Made by a program: the position numbers and the translations under genes | Origin: Methanoplanus sp. FWC-SCC4 | GTDB taxonomy: Archaea; Halobacteriota; Methanomicrobia; Methanomicrobiales; Methanomicrobiaceae | Assembly: GCF_032878975.1 (NCBI RefSeq) | Contig: NZ_CP043875.1 | Location: 2,038,370-2,102,369 of the forward strand | Length of the DNA stretch: 64,000 nucleotides | Direction of reading: 5' to 3' | Notes under the pieces: generated by a model | Told to the model about the DNA's origin: nothing | Database searches by the model: none | What the model saw: only the letters and a program-made list of their open reading frames with translations | Shown: positions 17,245 to 24,492 of the stretch, piece by piece | Position numbering within the stretch: position 1 is the stretch's first letter | How the letters are laid out: each line of letters starts with the position of its first letter

Positions 17245-18216
17245 ATTATTCTTAGTGAAAAATTTATTACAGGACTTGCGGTAATTCTGCTAGCTTTTCT
17301 GATCTTCTGTCCGGTTTCATCAATGCTTGCATATTCGTACAGTGATACGACATTCGGTTTTGAGGAGAGCAGGTATGAGGACATATACGCTGCAAACGGG
17401 ATTACACCGCCGAAAACCGAATTAAAAAGGGCAAACTCGCCGGACTTTTTTGAGATTTTGCCGGAAGAAAAAAGGGTGGAGATCTTTGGAGAAGATAATT
17501 TTGATAATATTCCTTTCGGCAGGGTCATCGCAGGAAATTATGTCATATTCCTAATTGACACAGGGGAGGCCGTGCATGCCGTTGAAACAGACGGAACAAA
17601 TGTCAGGGAGTATGATATAGAGCCGGTGGTTGTTGCAGAGCAGAACCTCCCGGTGGCTGAGAGAAAAACAGGCGATATCGAACCAAATCTTTTCAGGGGA
17701 TACAAAATAAACAGAATTTTTCTGGAAACGATTCCGGGAGTTAATGATAACCAGACCGGATTTGTCGATATAATAACCGTCTTTAGCGATGACAAAACCA
17801 GAGTATTCGGCTATGACATGATAAAATACCACATAGAAGGCAGTTTTTACGGCAACTACGACGGGAATATGGTTTATGCCGCTGACAAAAGCACGACGTG
17901 GAATGCATTCGGAACGATAATCAGAAAATCGATGAACAGCATCAGGGGACCCGGGACGATGTCAGGAGAGATCTCTTTGGAGGAGGAATACCAGATCCCT
18001 TCAATACCGTTCAGCCCGGTTTTTACCACACAGTCAAAGGTCAGGGCAGGCCCATACGGTGATGTGGACTGGTTTTCTCACTCAGGGAACTTTGTCTCGC
18101 CGACTTTGGGGCTTATAGGACTTGCTGCATATTTATTTGCTTTTTATATCTGCTCTGTTCGGGTTTACAAATATTTTTTTAAGCGTGAGGAGGAGAAGGA
18201 GGGGGAGGAAAAGTAG
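17245..18216 (+). CDS. Secreted, C-terminally membrane-anchored protein of unknown function; likely ATT start
   Basis: The first ATG in frame is 17323, but the frame is open from 17230 and encodes a convincing signal peptide (FITGLAVILLAFLIFCPVSS) before it. No ATG, GTG or TTG is available upstream. A ribosome-binding site AGGGGG at 17233-17238 sits six bases before ATT 17245, so initiation at ATT (323 residues) is proposed. The mature part is a predicted extracytoplasmic beta-rich domain, followed by a membrane helix near the end (LGLIGLAAYLFAFYICSVRV) and a tail of Lys and Glu. The topology resembles the first gene of the tubulin-like cluster and it lies on the same strand just beyond the permease, so it may belong with it. 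Family unknown. Confidence 0.6.
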   Translation: MILSEKFITGLAVILLAFLIFCPVSSMLAYSYSDTTFGFEESRYEDIYAANGITPPKTELKRANSPDFFEILPEEKRVEIFGEDNFDNIPFGRVIAGNYVIFLIDTGEAVHAVETDGTNVREYDIEPVVVAEQNLPVAERKTGDIEPNLFRGYKINRIFLETIPGVNDNQTGFVDIITVFSDDKTRVFGYDMIKYHIEGSFYGNYDGNMVYAADKSTTWNAFGTIIRKSMNSIRGPGTMSGEISLEEEYQIPSIPFSPVFTTQSKVRAGPYGDVDWFSHSGNFVSPTLGLIGLAAYLFAFYICSVRVYKYFFKREEEKEGEEK

Positions 18217-18234
18217 AGAAAAAAGAGGTCAGGA

Positions 18235-18567
18235 TTATTCTTTGAGTATTTTGTATAACTGGTCATGAAGAAGCGGGATATCATCAGAAATAACTTCCCA
18301 AACCTGACTTAGATTTATAACAAAATACCCGTGAATTAACCTGTCACGAAGCCCTGACATACCTTTCCAGTCAATATAAGGATGTGCTTCCCGAAAATCC
18401 GGGGAAATCTGTTTTGCAGCTTCCCCTATTACTCCTAATGACTGAATAACTGCTTTTTGAATTATTCTGCTTTCCAGAAATTTAGAACGGGTCATGGAAT
18501 CGATGGTTTCGAGTATAAATTCCGATTCCTCATAGATATGGGAGAGATACAAAGAATCTTTTTTCAA
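18235..18567 (-). CDS. hepT: HepT-like toxin (DUF86), copy 1
   Basis: A 110-residue helical protein of the HepT/DUF86 family. The catalytic R-x4-H-x-Y motif is visible as RDRLIHGY near residue 80, preceded by the conserved KGMSGLRD; an upstream helix carries the typical QSLGVIGEAAKQIS. HepT proteins are HEPN-fold ribonucleases or targets of AMPylation, neutralised by the cognate minimal nucleotidyltransferase. The start overlaps the stop of that partner gene (18564-18896) by four bases. Function as a toxin is known for relatives and inferred here. Confidence 0.9.
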   Translation of the reverse strand: MKKDSLYLSHIYEESEFILETIDSMTRSKFLESRIIQKAVIQSLGVIGEAAKQISPDFREAHPYIDWKGMSGLRDRLIHGYFVINLSQVWEVISDDIPLLHDQLYKILKE

Positions 18568-18896
18568 ACGGCACCTCTTTTTCTGCCATAAAGAATAACT
18601 TCAGCATCAACATAAGGCCTGAGATACGGACTCATCCACTCAGAAGAGACCAAATCAACTTTACGTCCGAATAATTTTTCCAGATACTCGCCGAGATCAA
18701 GAAGGGCATGGTAGGTCTTGATTCCGGGTTTAAACCTATATAATATATCCACGTCGCTTTCCGGCGTATCCTCACCACGACTGACCGAGCCGAAAACCCC
18801 AAGGCTTTCAATACCAAAACGCTCCTGGATTTCAGGGAGGTGTGACTCAAGCTTTGCAAGTACTTCGGATTTTATGCTGTGATATGGTTTTTTCAC
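18564..18896 (-). CDS. mntA: MntA-like minimal nucleotidyltransferase antitoxin, copy 1
   Basis: A 110-residue nucleotidyltransferase. The catalytic motif G-S-x10-D-x-D is seen as LGVFGSVSRGEDTPESDVDI at about residues 33-52, followed by the conserved strand with KVDLVSSEW containing the third acidic residue. Relatives transfer AMP to a tyrosine of HepT and so block its RNase activity. It is the upstream gene of a two-gene operon with the four-base overlap typical of this toxin-antitoxin class. A second, divergent pair lies at 22935-23601. Confidence 0.9.
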   Translation of the reverse strand: MKKPYHSIKSEVLAKLESHLPEIQERFGIESLGVFGSVSRGEDTPESDVDILYRFKPGIKTYHALLDLGEYLEKLFGRKVDLVSSEWMSPYLRPYVDAEVILYGRKRGAV

Positions 18897-19195
18897 CTGG
18901 CCGTCCTCCTCTTTTTCTGATAATGACTATTATGTCTGCATGATATCAAGATATTTTCGGCTCTTAAGATATCATTAAAATTAGATATTTCATTGGTTTC
19001 CTGTTACACTGGTGTTTTTAAGAGTTGATTCTCCTTTTTAACCGGATTATCTTTCAGTCTGCCTCTGTTCGTGAACCGGGACAAAATCCAAACTTTGTAA
19101 ACGTAATATCTTGTTGCGGGATTAAGGCTAAGCCCCCATATCCTGATGATGGTCATTACTAATAAACACAAAACCACGTGTTCTGAAAGTATTTC
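18897..19195. other. Intergenic stretch at the left border of the accessory region
   Basis: No gene is supported in these 299 bases. The stretch contains a near-palindromic TGATATCAAGATAT / AAGATATCA pair at about 18941-18973 that could serve as operator or terminator for the neighbouring toxin-antitoxin operon, but this is only a visual impression. Confidence 0.4.
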
Positions 19196-20197
19196 ATGAA
19201 AACATTTAACTTATCAAATTTATCATTATCAAATATGGTTTCTGAAAAAGCAGATCCTAAAAATTGTTGGCTTTTTCAAATTTACGAGAATAAAAAGAAG
19301 TGGGTAATATTACATTTCTGGCATCCTTTAAAAATCAGATGGACATTTTTTATTTCATTTCCTATCATATCCATCCTAATTGCCTTTTTGATTGATAACT
19401 ATATTATTAACAGAAAACCAGATTTCGCATTTACATGGAGTATAGGTGCGGCCGTAATTATTGCAATAATAATTTTCTATTTCACTCAAAAAGAAATAAA
19501 AAGGCTTGAATATGCTGATGCTTTAAAAAAATTATTAATCGAATTTGGAGAGAATAAAGACTGTTTTGAAAGATTTACACAAATAGTAAATGAGCGATTT
19601 GATGAACTTGAAAAGGAAAATAAGTGGAACTGGATGCCTAAACAAGATTCTTATACTAATTGGGCAAACGGAAATAATTTTCAATATAAATATTTTTCAA
19701 CAAATGCCTATTTTAATTTTGTAAATCAAGGGCACATATTAAACACAAAATATTTAGAGATTCCAAAAGGGCAAATTGCTAATATCTATGAAATCTATTT
19801 TGATTTTAACATTAAATTACAGCATACAGAAAATCTAATTCAAAACTTTAGTTTTCCAGACTATTATTACCTTGAAATTCCTCATGATACAAAGAAATTT
19901 TATTATAGATTATTAAAATATGAGATTCCATTAAAAATGAATCTTAAAAATATAGATTGTGGAGAATTCGGAAATATTCTATGGGATATCACAACACGAG
20001 ATGTCTGTCCTTTTGATAATGAAAAGGAGATTATAAAATTCTTGAAATGTCAATTCTACAATCACTACGCAAATGATCATATCAATTCTGGTTTTTTTAA
20101 AAATTACCAAGCAGTTCATGATCAATTAGCTCAATATTTTGATTTTGAAAATGAAGAAATAAGAAAGAAAGAGAAAGAAAAGAAATCATTTTTTTAA
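19196..20197 (+). CDS. AT-rich gene for a two-helix membrane protein of unknown function
   Basis: A 333-residue protein. Two hydrophobic helices sit at about residues 60-80 (FISFPIISILIAFLI) and 88-107 (SIGAAVIIAIIIFYFT), followed by a Lys/Glu-rich, Asn-rich cytoplasmic domain to the end. Codon use is much more A/T-rich than in neighbours (many AAA, TTT, ATT), which points to recent transfer. It ends in a charged KKEKEKKSFF tail and stops 45 bases before the tRNA-Val fragment. I do not recognise the family; the position between toxin-antitoxin operons makes a role in defence or mobile-element biology plausible but unproven. Confidence 0.6.
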   Translation: MKTFNLSNLSLSNMVSEKADPKNCWLFQIYENKKKWVILHFWHPLKIRWTFFISFPIISILIAFLIDNYIINRKPDFAFTWSIGAAVIIAIIIFYFTQKEIKRLEYADALKKLLIEFGENKDCFERFTQIVNERFDELEKENKWNWMPKQDSYTNWANGNNFQYKYFSTNAYFNFVNQGHILNTKYLEIPKGQIANIYEIYFDFNIKLQHTENLIQNFSFPDYYYLEIPHDTKKFYYRLLKYEIPLKMNLKNIDCGEFGNILWDITTRDVCPFDNEKEIIKFLKCQFYNHYANDHINSGFFKNYQAVHDQLAQYFDFENEEIRKKEKEKKSFF

Positions 20198-20226
20198 TAT
20201 TTAGTTCATTATTTTATTTTTAAAAA

Positions 20227-20295
20227 GAAGGCAAATTAAAAATGGACTCGTCGAGATTCGAACTCGAGATCTCCGCCGAGTGAAGGCAACGTCAT
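20227..20295 (-). repeat. Partial duplicate of tRNA-Val 3' part (putative attachment site)
   Basis: Bases 20243-20295 repeat the 3' 53 nucleotides of the complete tRNA-Val gene (23793-23845), from the discriminator base through the T arm and anticodon arm, with a few mismatches (for example near 20270, 20279 and 20289). The similarity continues into the 3' flank (GAAGGCAA...AAAAT, 20227-20242) with one indel. It has no 5' half and cannot be a functional tRNA. A 3' tRNA copy at the far end of a gene block is the classical footprint of tyrosine-recombinase integration. Confidence 0.85.
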
Positions 20296-20423
20296 TTTAG
20301 GGCATAATTGCCAAAATAACGCCAATACAGATTTAGAAAAATTTCCAGAGCCTTGCGGAAAAATCAATTCTTTCGTTTGGAAAATAGTTCAATACTCCTG
20401 ATAATTAAGGGGAGAATAATAAA

Positions 20424-20463
20424 TTACGTCCTTTTGCACAGTTAATCGTTTTTAGAATTTCTG
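20424..20463. repeat. 40-bp direct repeat, left copy
   Basis: The 40 bases beginning TTACGTCCTTTTGCAC recur at 21561-21600 in the same orientation with only about four differences. The two copies bracket the zeta-like kinase operon exactly (its stop is at 20465, its start at about 21453). Confidence 0.8.
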
Positions 20464-20464
20464 T

Positions 20465-21121
20465 CTAAATTACTTGATAACACTGAATCAAAATACCCCT
20501 ATCGATCAGAGGGGTAACAATGTGATTAACGACCCATTCATCAATCTCTTCATCATCCGTTTGCCAAACTACCATCTCAGGTTCAATATCACATTCAGTT
20601 TGAATAAATTTCTGAAATATAAGCTTTGGATCAACATTGTCATAAGAATTATCATATACTGATACTTCATCCGCTAAAAGAATCATATCAGGCAAAAAAG
20701 CTATGGAGCGGGCATATCTCCCTCTTATTTTATCCTCAGGAACACCATGACCTCCTTCCAAAACACGTTGATGAACACGAGCAACATTAATATCAGGATT
20801 TTTAGTGGTAATATAAGTTAGATTAATCCTATAACCCTCTTTTTTTGCATATTCCATAATCACCAAGCGGCTTTTATGGGAAAATACTGTCTCCCATGCA
20901 AAAGGCAATCCCTCGGATATAGTCTCTCTAAGTATCCTTTCTGTCTCCAACTGTGCTTTTTTTGACTTTTCGAGACCATCAGGCATCTTTGATATCTCAG
21001 GATCTGCACGTGCGCAATAATCTGCATTTAAATAATTAATGCCTGTTTCATCAATCAAACGTTCAATAATTGTAGATTTTCCAGAACCATTTGGTCCGGC
21101 AAAAAGAAAAAATTCTTTCAT
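20465..21121 (-). CDS. Zeta-toxin-like P-loop kinase
   Basis: A 218-residue protein with Walker A FAGPNGSGKST at residues 7-17. The text ARVHQRVLEGGHGVPEDKIR (about residues 113-132) followed by GRYARS is the substrate/lid region typical of zeta-toxin-like and related AAA kinases of unknown substrate. Zeta toxins phosphorylate UDP-N-acetylglucosamine in bacteria, and this archaeal relative may act on another nucleotide sugar. The start overlaps the end of the upstream gene (21118-21453) by four bases, as in toxin-antitoxin modules. It lies inside the tRNA-Val island between 40-bp direct repeats. Confidence 0.8.
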   Translation of the reverse strand: MKEFFLFAGPNGSGKSTIIERLIDETGINYLNADYCARADPEISKMPDGLEKSKKAQLETERILRETISEGLPFAWETVFSHKSRLVIMEYAKKEGYRINLTYITTKNPDINVARVHQRVLEGGHGVPEDKIRGRYARSIAFLPDMILLADEVSVYDNSYDNVDPKLIFQKFIQTECDIEPEMVVWQTDDEEIDEWVVNHIVTPLIDRGILIQCYQVI

Positions 21122-21453
21122 TGAGATTCAGAGCTATGACTTTTATACGTCCTTCGGGCAGCTCTCATCAGAATATCATCGGTTTTTTTAAATGATGGAG
21201 TCTCTCCCTTTTCACTCCATTTAGTACCTGCTGATATTTTCAGGCTCCCGGCTGACATTCTGTTAATATAACTCTGCCTGTCAAATTCCTTTATAGGCTC
21301 GCAGTAAAATCCGGATTTTGATTCTCTCACAAGATTTGAATCCTGTTTGCTATTAGACATCTTATGGCGCACACCTTCATAAGAAACAGAATGAGAGCTT
21401 ATTCCTCTGAATTCTTGCCGTGAATTCTTCTTATTATATCTTCTTTCAGTCAT
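21118..21453 (-). CDS. Small basic partner protein of the zeta-like kinase (possible antitoxin)
   Basis: From ATG 21453 (MTERRYNKKNSRQ) this gives 111 residues; an in-frame ATG at 21480 would add nine. The protein is hydrophilic, rich in Ser, Lys and Arg, with no clear fold; the central part YCEPIKEFDRQSYINRMSAG and the C-terminal helix TDDILMRAARRTYKSH may be the binding portions. Its four-base overlap with the kinase gene and order (small gene first) suggest an antitoxin or regulator. No homologue recognised. Confidence 0.6.
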   Translation of the reverse strand: MTERRYNKKNSRQEFRGISSHSVSYEGVRHKMSNSKQDSNLVRESKSGFYCEPIKEFDRQSYINRMSAGSLKISAGTKWSEKGETPSFKKTDDILMRAARRTYKSHSSESQ

Positions 21454-21560
21454 AATTACAAGCCTAAATTCACTTATCATTCATATCTCAGAATAATATT
21501 TAAAATGGATCTTGTTCCTATTTAACTGAGTAGAATGATAATTTAGAGAAGGGTTTTTTA

Positions 21561-21600
21561 TTACGTCCTTTTGCACTGTTAATCGTTTTTAGGAATTCTG
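21561..21600. repeat. 40-bp direct repeat, right copy
   Basis: Right copy of the repeat at 20424-20463, upstream of the zeta-like operon. It may be a recombination scar of module insertion. Confidence 0.8.
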
Positions 21601-22337
21601 ATAGCGGGCTGTCTTAGATTTGGACTTTGAGTTTAAAAATCTCCAGTGCGGGAGTAATAAGAGCTGTTTTAATAATTATTATTAACTTGCATTTAACTTG
21701 CAAATATGGAAGTCCATCCTAACTCATGTTCTAATTATTCTATGATATTTATGCCGTATTTTGCATTCTCTCTGATTTCAGAGATTCCCCTTAACTTACA
21801 TTTAACTTGCAATTCTCAAATACATTTTAGATGATGAAAATTAAAATCCTTTAAATTCAACATTATATCTAATTTTACTCTTAAAACGTGAATTATTTTA
21901 ACTTCCTGTTAACTTGCATTTCTCAAATATATGCTGTTGATTCTGAAATTTTCATCTTCACGGTCATAGCCCCATAAATCAAAGATCTTTTGTATTCATC
22001 TGGTTTCTGGATGAGAGTTCCTGTTATAATATGTCATGATTATCTAGGAAATGAAGTCTTATTCTTGGCCTCTTAAAATATATTTTCAGTTTAGGACGTC
22101 ATAAAATTCTATAAGAAAAGCGTTTTTTAACAGAATTCTATAGTTATTGATTATTTTTCTCCTCCCTTTTTTCTCCTCAATTTTTCAGGAGAAAAACAGG
22201 AGAAATTAAAGAAAAATATGATACCAAAAAGGAGTATATTTGATATAGGGGGGCCGGCATCATGTGGCTGCTCTTCACCCTCCTTCACAGAATCTTTGTT
22301 CTGCGTAATCCAGATAACTAAATATAAAATATAGCCC
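21601..22337. other. AT-rich non-coding stretch with reiterated TTAACTTGCA units
   Basis: No gene is supported here. The motif TTAACTTGCA or a one-base variant occurs at 21682 and again at 21693 (adjacent), 21791 and 21802 (adjacent), and 21909, the groups being about 107-109 bases apart. The last two share the extension TTCTCAAATA. They may be operators of the zeta-like operon, remnants of a tandem duplication, or binding sites for a lost protein. The leftward part (22151-22337) can be read as an extended frame of the methylase remnant but lies beyond its true end. Confidence 0.5.
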
Positions 22338-22930
22338 TCATTCCTCTTTGAGATCTTCATATAGCCCTGAAAATTGCTCGATTGCAGTTTGAAGACTGCG
22401 ATAGCACCTGCAATTACATCGGGTTCAAGGAAGTTTTCGCTATCTTCAAGGCTTTTATCCTTTATCCAGAATATATCAAGACATACTTTATCACGTTTTA
22501 TCAGGTCCTCATATTTATAGGGTTTAAACCGTTCTGTTGCAGATCTCTTGCGGCGGTTTTCCGGATTATAGGATTTGATGAAATCTTTTAAATCTTCAAA
22601 GGATAGTGGATTTTCCTTTAAAGTAAAGTGCAGATTTGTCCTTAAGTTATATATCCAGTGAGTATCTGTCCATGGCTCTTCCCGACCAGATTTTCTATCA
22701 AAAAAGATGACATTTGCCTTTACTCCCAGAGCATAAAAGATACCTGTTGGAAGCCTGAGAAGGGTATGAACATAACATTCAGCAAGGAGTTTTTTCCTTA
22801 TAGTCTCTCCCGCACCACCTTCAAACAATACATTGTCAGAGATAACCACTGCGACACTGCCATTTATCTTTAGCATACTTCTTACATGCTAAAGGAAGTT
22901 TAACTGCTTTTTTGCCAAAAGCCGATTTGA
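22338..22930 (-). pseudogene. hsdM: Decayed type I restriction-modification methylase (hsdM) fragment
   Basis: Only the last third of an N6-adenine methylase subunit remains. The text VLFEGGAGETIRKKLLAECY, then LRLPTGIFYALGVKANVIFF and KSYNPENRRKRSATERF, is unmistakable HsdM. The SAM-binding and catalytic NPPF region is absent. Upstream of ATG 22876 the frame continues as H-V-R-S, a TAG stop (22889-22891) where relatives have Gln, then K-K-Q-L-N-F-L, so a nonsense change is present. At the 3' end a frameshift near 22395-22410 is needed to read the native end LQTAIEQFSGLYEDLKEE with stop at 22338. No hsdS or hsdR is nearby. It is a remnant of a restriction system within the tRNA-Val island. 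Confidence 0.85.
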
Positions 22931-22934
22931 ATTA

Positions 22935-23282
22935 TTATTTTACTCTTTCAAGAAGTGTTTTGATTTCTGATTTGAGAATGGGCAAATCCTTTTCAATAAC
23001 TCCCCATACAACCTCATCGGAGATGCTTGCATATCCATGAATAAGCCGGTTTCTAAAAGATATTATTCTGGAAGGATTTGTTATCGCGGCTTTATATTGA
23101 GGATTTCTTTCAAAAAGCTGTTTTAATGCCTCTCCGATTATTTCAAACTGCCTTTCAACGGCAGATTTGAGCATAATATCTGATTCATAATCCTCGAAGC
23201 ATTTTCCGGACACAAATTTCTGTATGTTTCCGGCTGACTCTTCAATGTCATAGAGATACTTTTCAGGTTCATGCTGAGGCAT
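22935..23282 (-). CDS. hepT: HepT-like toxin (DUF86), copy 2
   Basis: A 115-residue helical protein with the R-x4-H-x-Y motif as RNRLIHGY, preceded by the typical RQFEIIGEALKQLFERNP helix. It is divergent from copy 1 at 18235-18567, so the two are not a recent duplication. Start overlaps the stop of the nucleotidyltransferase gene by 14 bases. It lies directly next to the hsdM remnant. Confidence 0.9.
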   Translation of the reverse strand: MPQHEPEKYLYDIEESAGNIQKFVSGKCFEDYESDIMLKSAVERQFEIIGEALKQLFERNPQYKAAITNPSRIISFRNRLIHGYASISDEVVWGVIEKDLPILKSEIKTLLERVK

Positions 23283-23601
23283 AGACCATTACCCCTGACT
23301 CGTCAATATTCTTCTTCAGATAAGGATTTCTTACAGCCTCTTTCTCAAGGAGATCAACACTGCGGCCAAAAAAACTTTCAAGCTCTTCCAGCAGGCCGAA
23401 ATAGGAATCGGCATGCTCTGCCGGAGTCATTTTCTTAAATGAAATCATAATGTCAATGTCGCTTTTTTCAGGATTGAAATCGGAACGAATTGCAGATCCA
23501 AAGATAAACATCTCAGAAACATTGTATTTACGGCACAATTCATCAAGCCTTTTACTGTTTTTTAAGAAATACGTAAACGGGCTTTCCGGTTTCATCTGCA
23601 T
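23269..23601 (-). CDS. mntA: MntA-like minimal nucleotidyltransferase antitoxin, copy 2
   Basis: A 110-residue protein with the nucleotidyltransferase motif MFIFGSAIRSDFNPEKSDID at about residues 31-50, and a later acidic strand RSVDLLEKEAVRN. Spacing between GS and the first Asp of D-x-D is 11 rather than 10 residues. As the upstream gene of the pair it presumably AMPylates and silences the HepT toxin at 22935-23282. It is the gene nearest to the tRNA-Val integration site. Confidence 0.85.
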   Translation of the reverse strand: MQMKPESPFTYFLKNSKRLDELCRKYNVSEMFIFGSAIRSDFNPEKSDIDIMISFKKMTPAEHADSYFGLLEELESFFGRSVDLLEKEAVRNPYLKKNIDESGVMVYASA

Positions 23602-23792
23602 ATAATACTGAATAGTTACTTTATGAAATGATATAATAATTATCCAAAATATACTGGAAACGAGATGTTGATGTTCGCAGAAACGAATATTTGTTCGCTA
23701 TTTTGAGCATCCGGAAAAAAAACAGGTTTCATTCATTTAGTTCAATCTCTCAGATGATTTCATGCTGTTCTAAGAGAGAAGGCAATTTAAAA

Positions 23793-23866
23793 TGGACTCG
23801 TCGAGATTCGAACTCGAGACCTCCGCCGTGTGAAGGCGACGTCATAACCAGCTAGACCACGAGTCC
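23793..23866 (-). tRNA. tRNA-Val (CAC)
   Basis: A complete 74-nt cloverleaf is seen on the minus strand: acceptor GGACTCG/CGAGTCC, D arm GTC...GAC, anticodon stem TCGCC/GGCGG with loop TTCACAC (anticodon CAC, reading GTG), T stem TCGAG/CTCGA with loop TTCGAAT, discriminator A. CCA is not encoded. The 3' end faces the accessory island and is duplicated at 20243-20295. Confidence 0.95.
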
Positions 23867-23893
23867 CTGATTAACCTTCATTTATTCTCTCTT

Positions 23894-24232
23894 TTAAGGC
23901 TTAAGCGTTTTGACTTTTATCAAAAAAGGCCTTCTTTCAGTCTTAATTTCCGGCATTTTTTCAACATTTTCAAAAACCTTCAGACCCGAAAAACACTTAC
24001 CGCAGATTACCTCACCATCCTCAAGGTAATGGGGTCCGGGACTTCTGCACAAATAACAGACAGAATCCCAGTCAACATCAGGCCGGGCTACATTCTCCGG
24101 CATAAATATCAGACCGCAGTCCGGACACTGAAAAAAGATGTCCCTTAAAGGTCCGTACCCGTCAAGATCCCCTGAAACTAACTGCATCCTCCCCGAATAA
24201 TCACATCTCCAGCATTTTGCATTAAAAGCCAT
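23894..24232 (-). CDS. Small multi-zinc-ribbon protein
   Basis: A 112-residue protein with four C-x2-C-type pairs: C-W-R-C near residue 7, C-P-D-C near 38, C-Y-L-C near 63 and C-G-K-C near 80, enough for two zinc ribbons. It could be a nucleic-acid binding or regulatory protein; function unknown. The start at 24232 (MAFNAKCWRCDYSG) is preferred to an upstream ATG at 24313 because a run GGGGGGG lies eight bases before it as a ribosome-binding site, and the upstream extension is not conserved-looking. It lies just outside the tRNA-Val gene. Confidence 0.7.
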   Translation of the reverse strand: MAFNAKCWRCDYSGRMQLVSGDLDGYGPLRDIFFQCPDCGLIFMPENVARPDVDWDSVCYLCRSPGPHYLEDGEVICGKCFSGLKVFENVEKMPEIKTERRPFLIKVKTLKP

Positions 24233-24492
24233 AAAAACACCCCCCCGAATATTTACATTACATGGCCAAAGACCAGATAAGGACAAACTACAATAAAATC
24301 TTTTGCCGGTCATCCCCGCCGGCCCACTGGAACTTTTGGGAAAATAAACGGCAAATGACCTTGAAAAAATCAGAAAAGGCGGCGAAACGGCAGGATGAAC
24401 CCATAATAATTCCTCTCTCCCCGGTGAATAATATCAAAAAAAGAACATTCCTGCAAAACTTATCTTATCTCCTCACCTAATGGTAATTTACA

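Noticed and set aside
21601-22150. CRISPR array in the AT-rich gap of the island
   Set aside because: The repeated TTAACTTGCA units are too short and spaced about 107 bases apart with unequal groups; no cas genes are near.
24262-24480. 72-residue plus-strand frame before the second MFS gene
   Set aside because: Overlaps the promoter/leader of the zinc-ribbon gene, composition is basic and non-conserved, no ribosome-binding site; probably chance.
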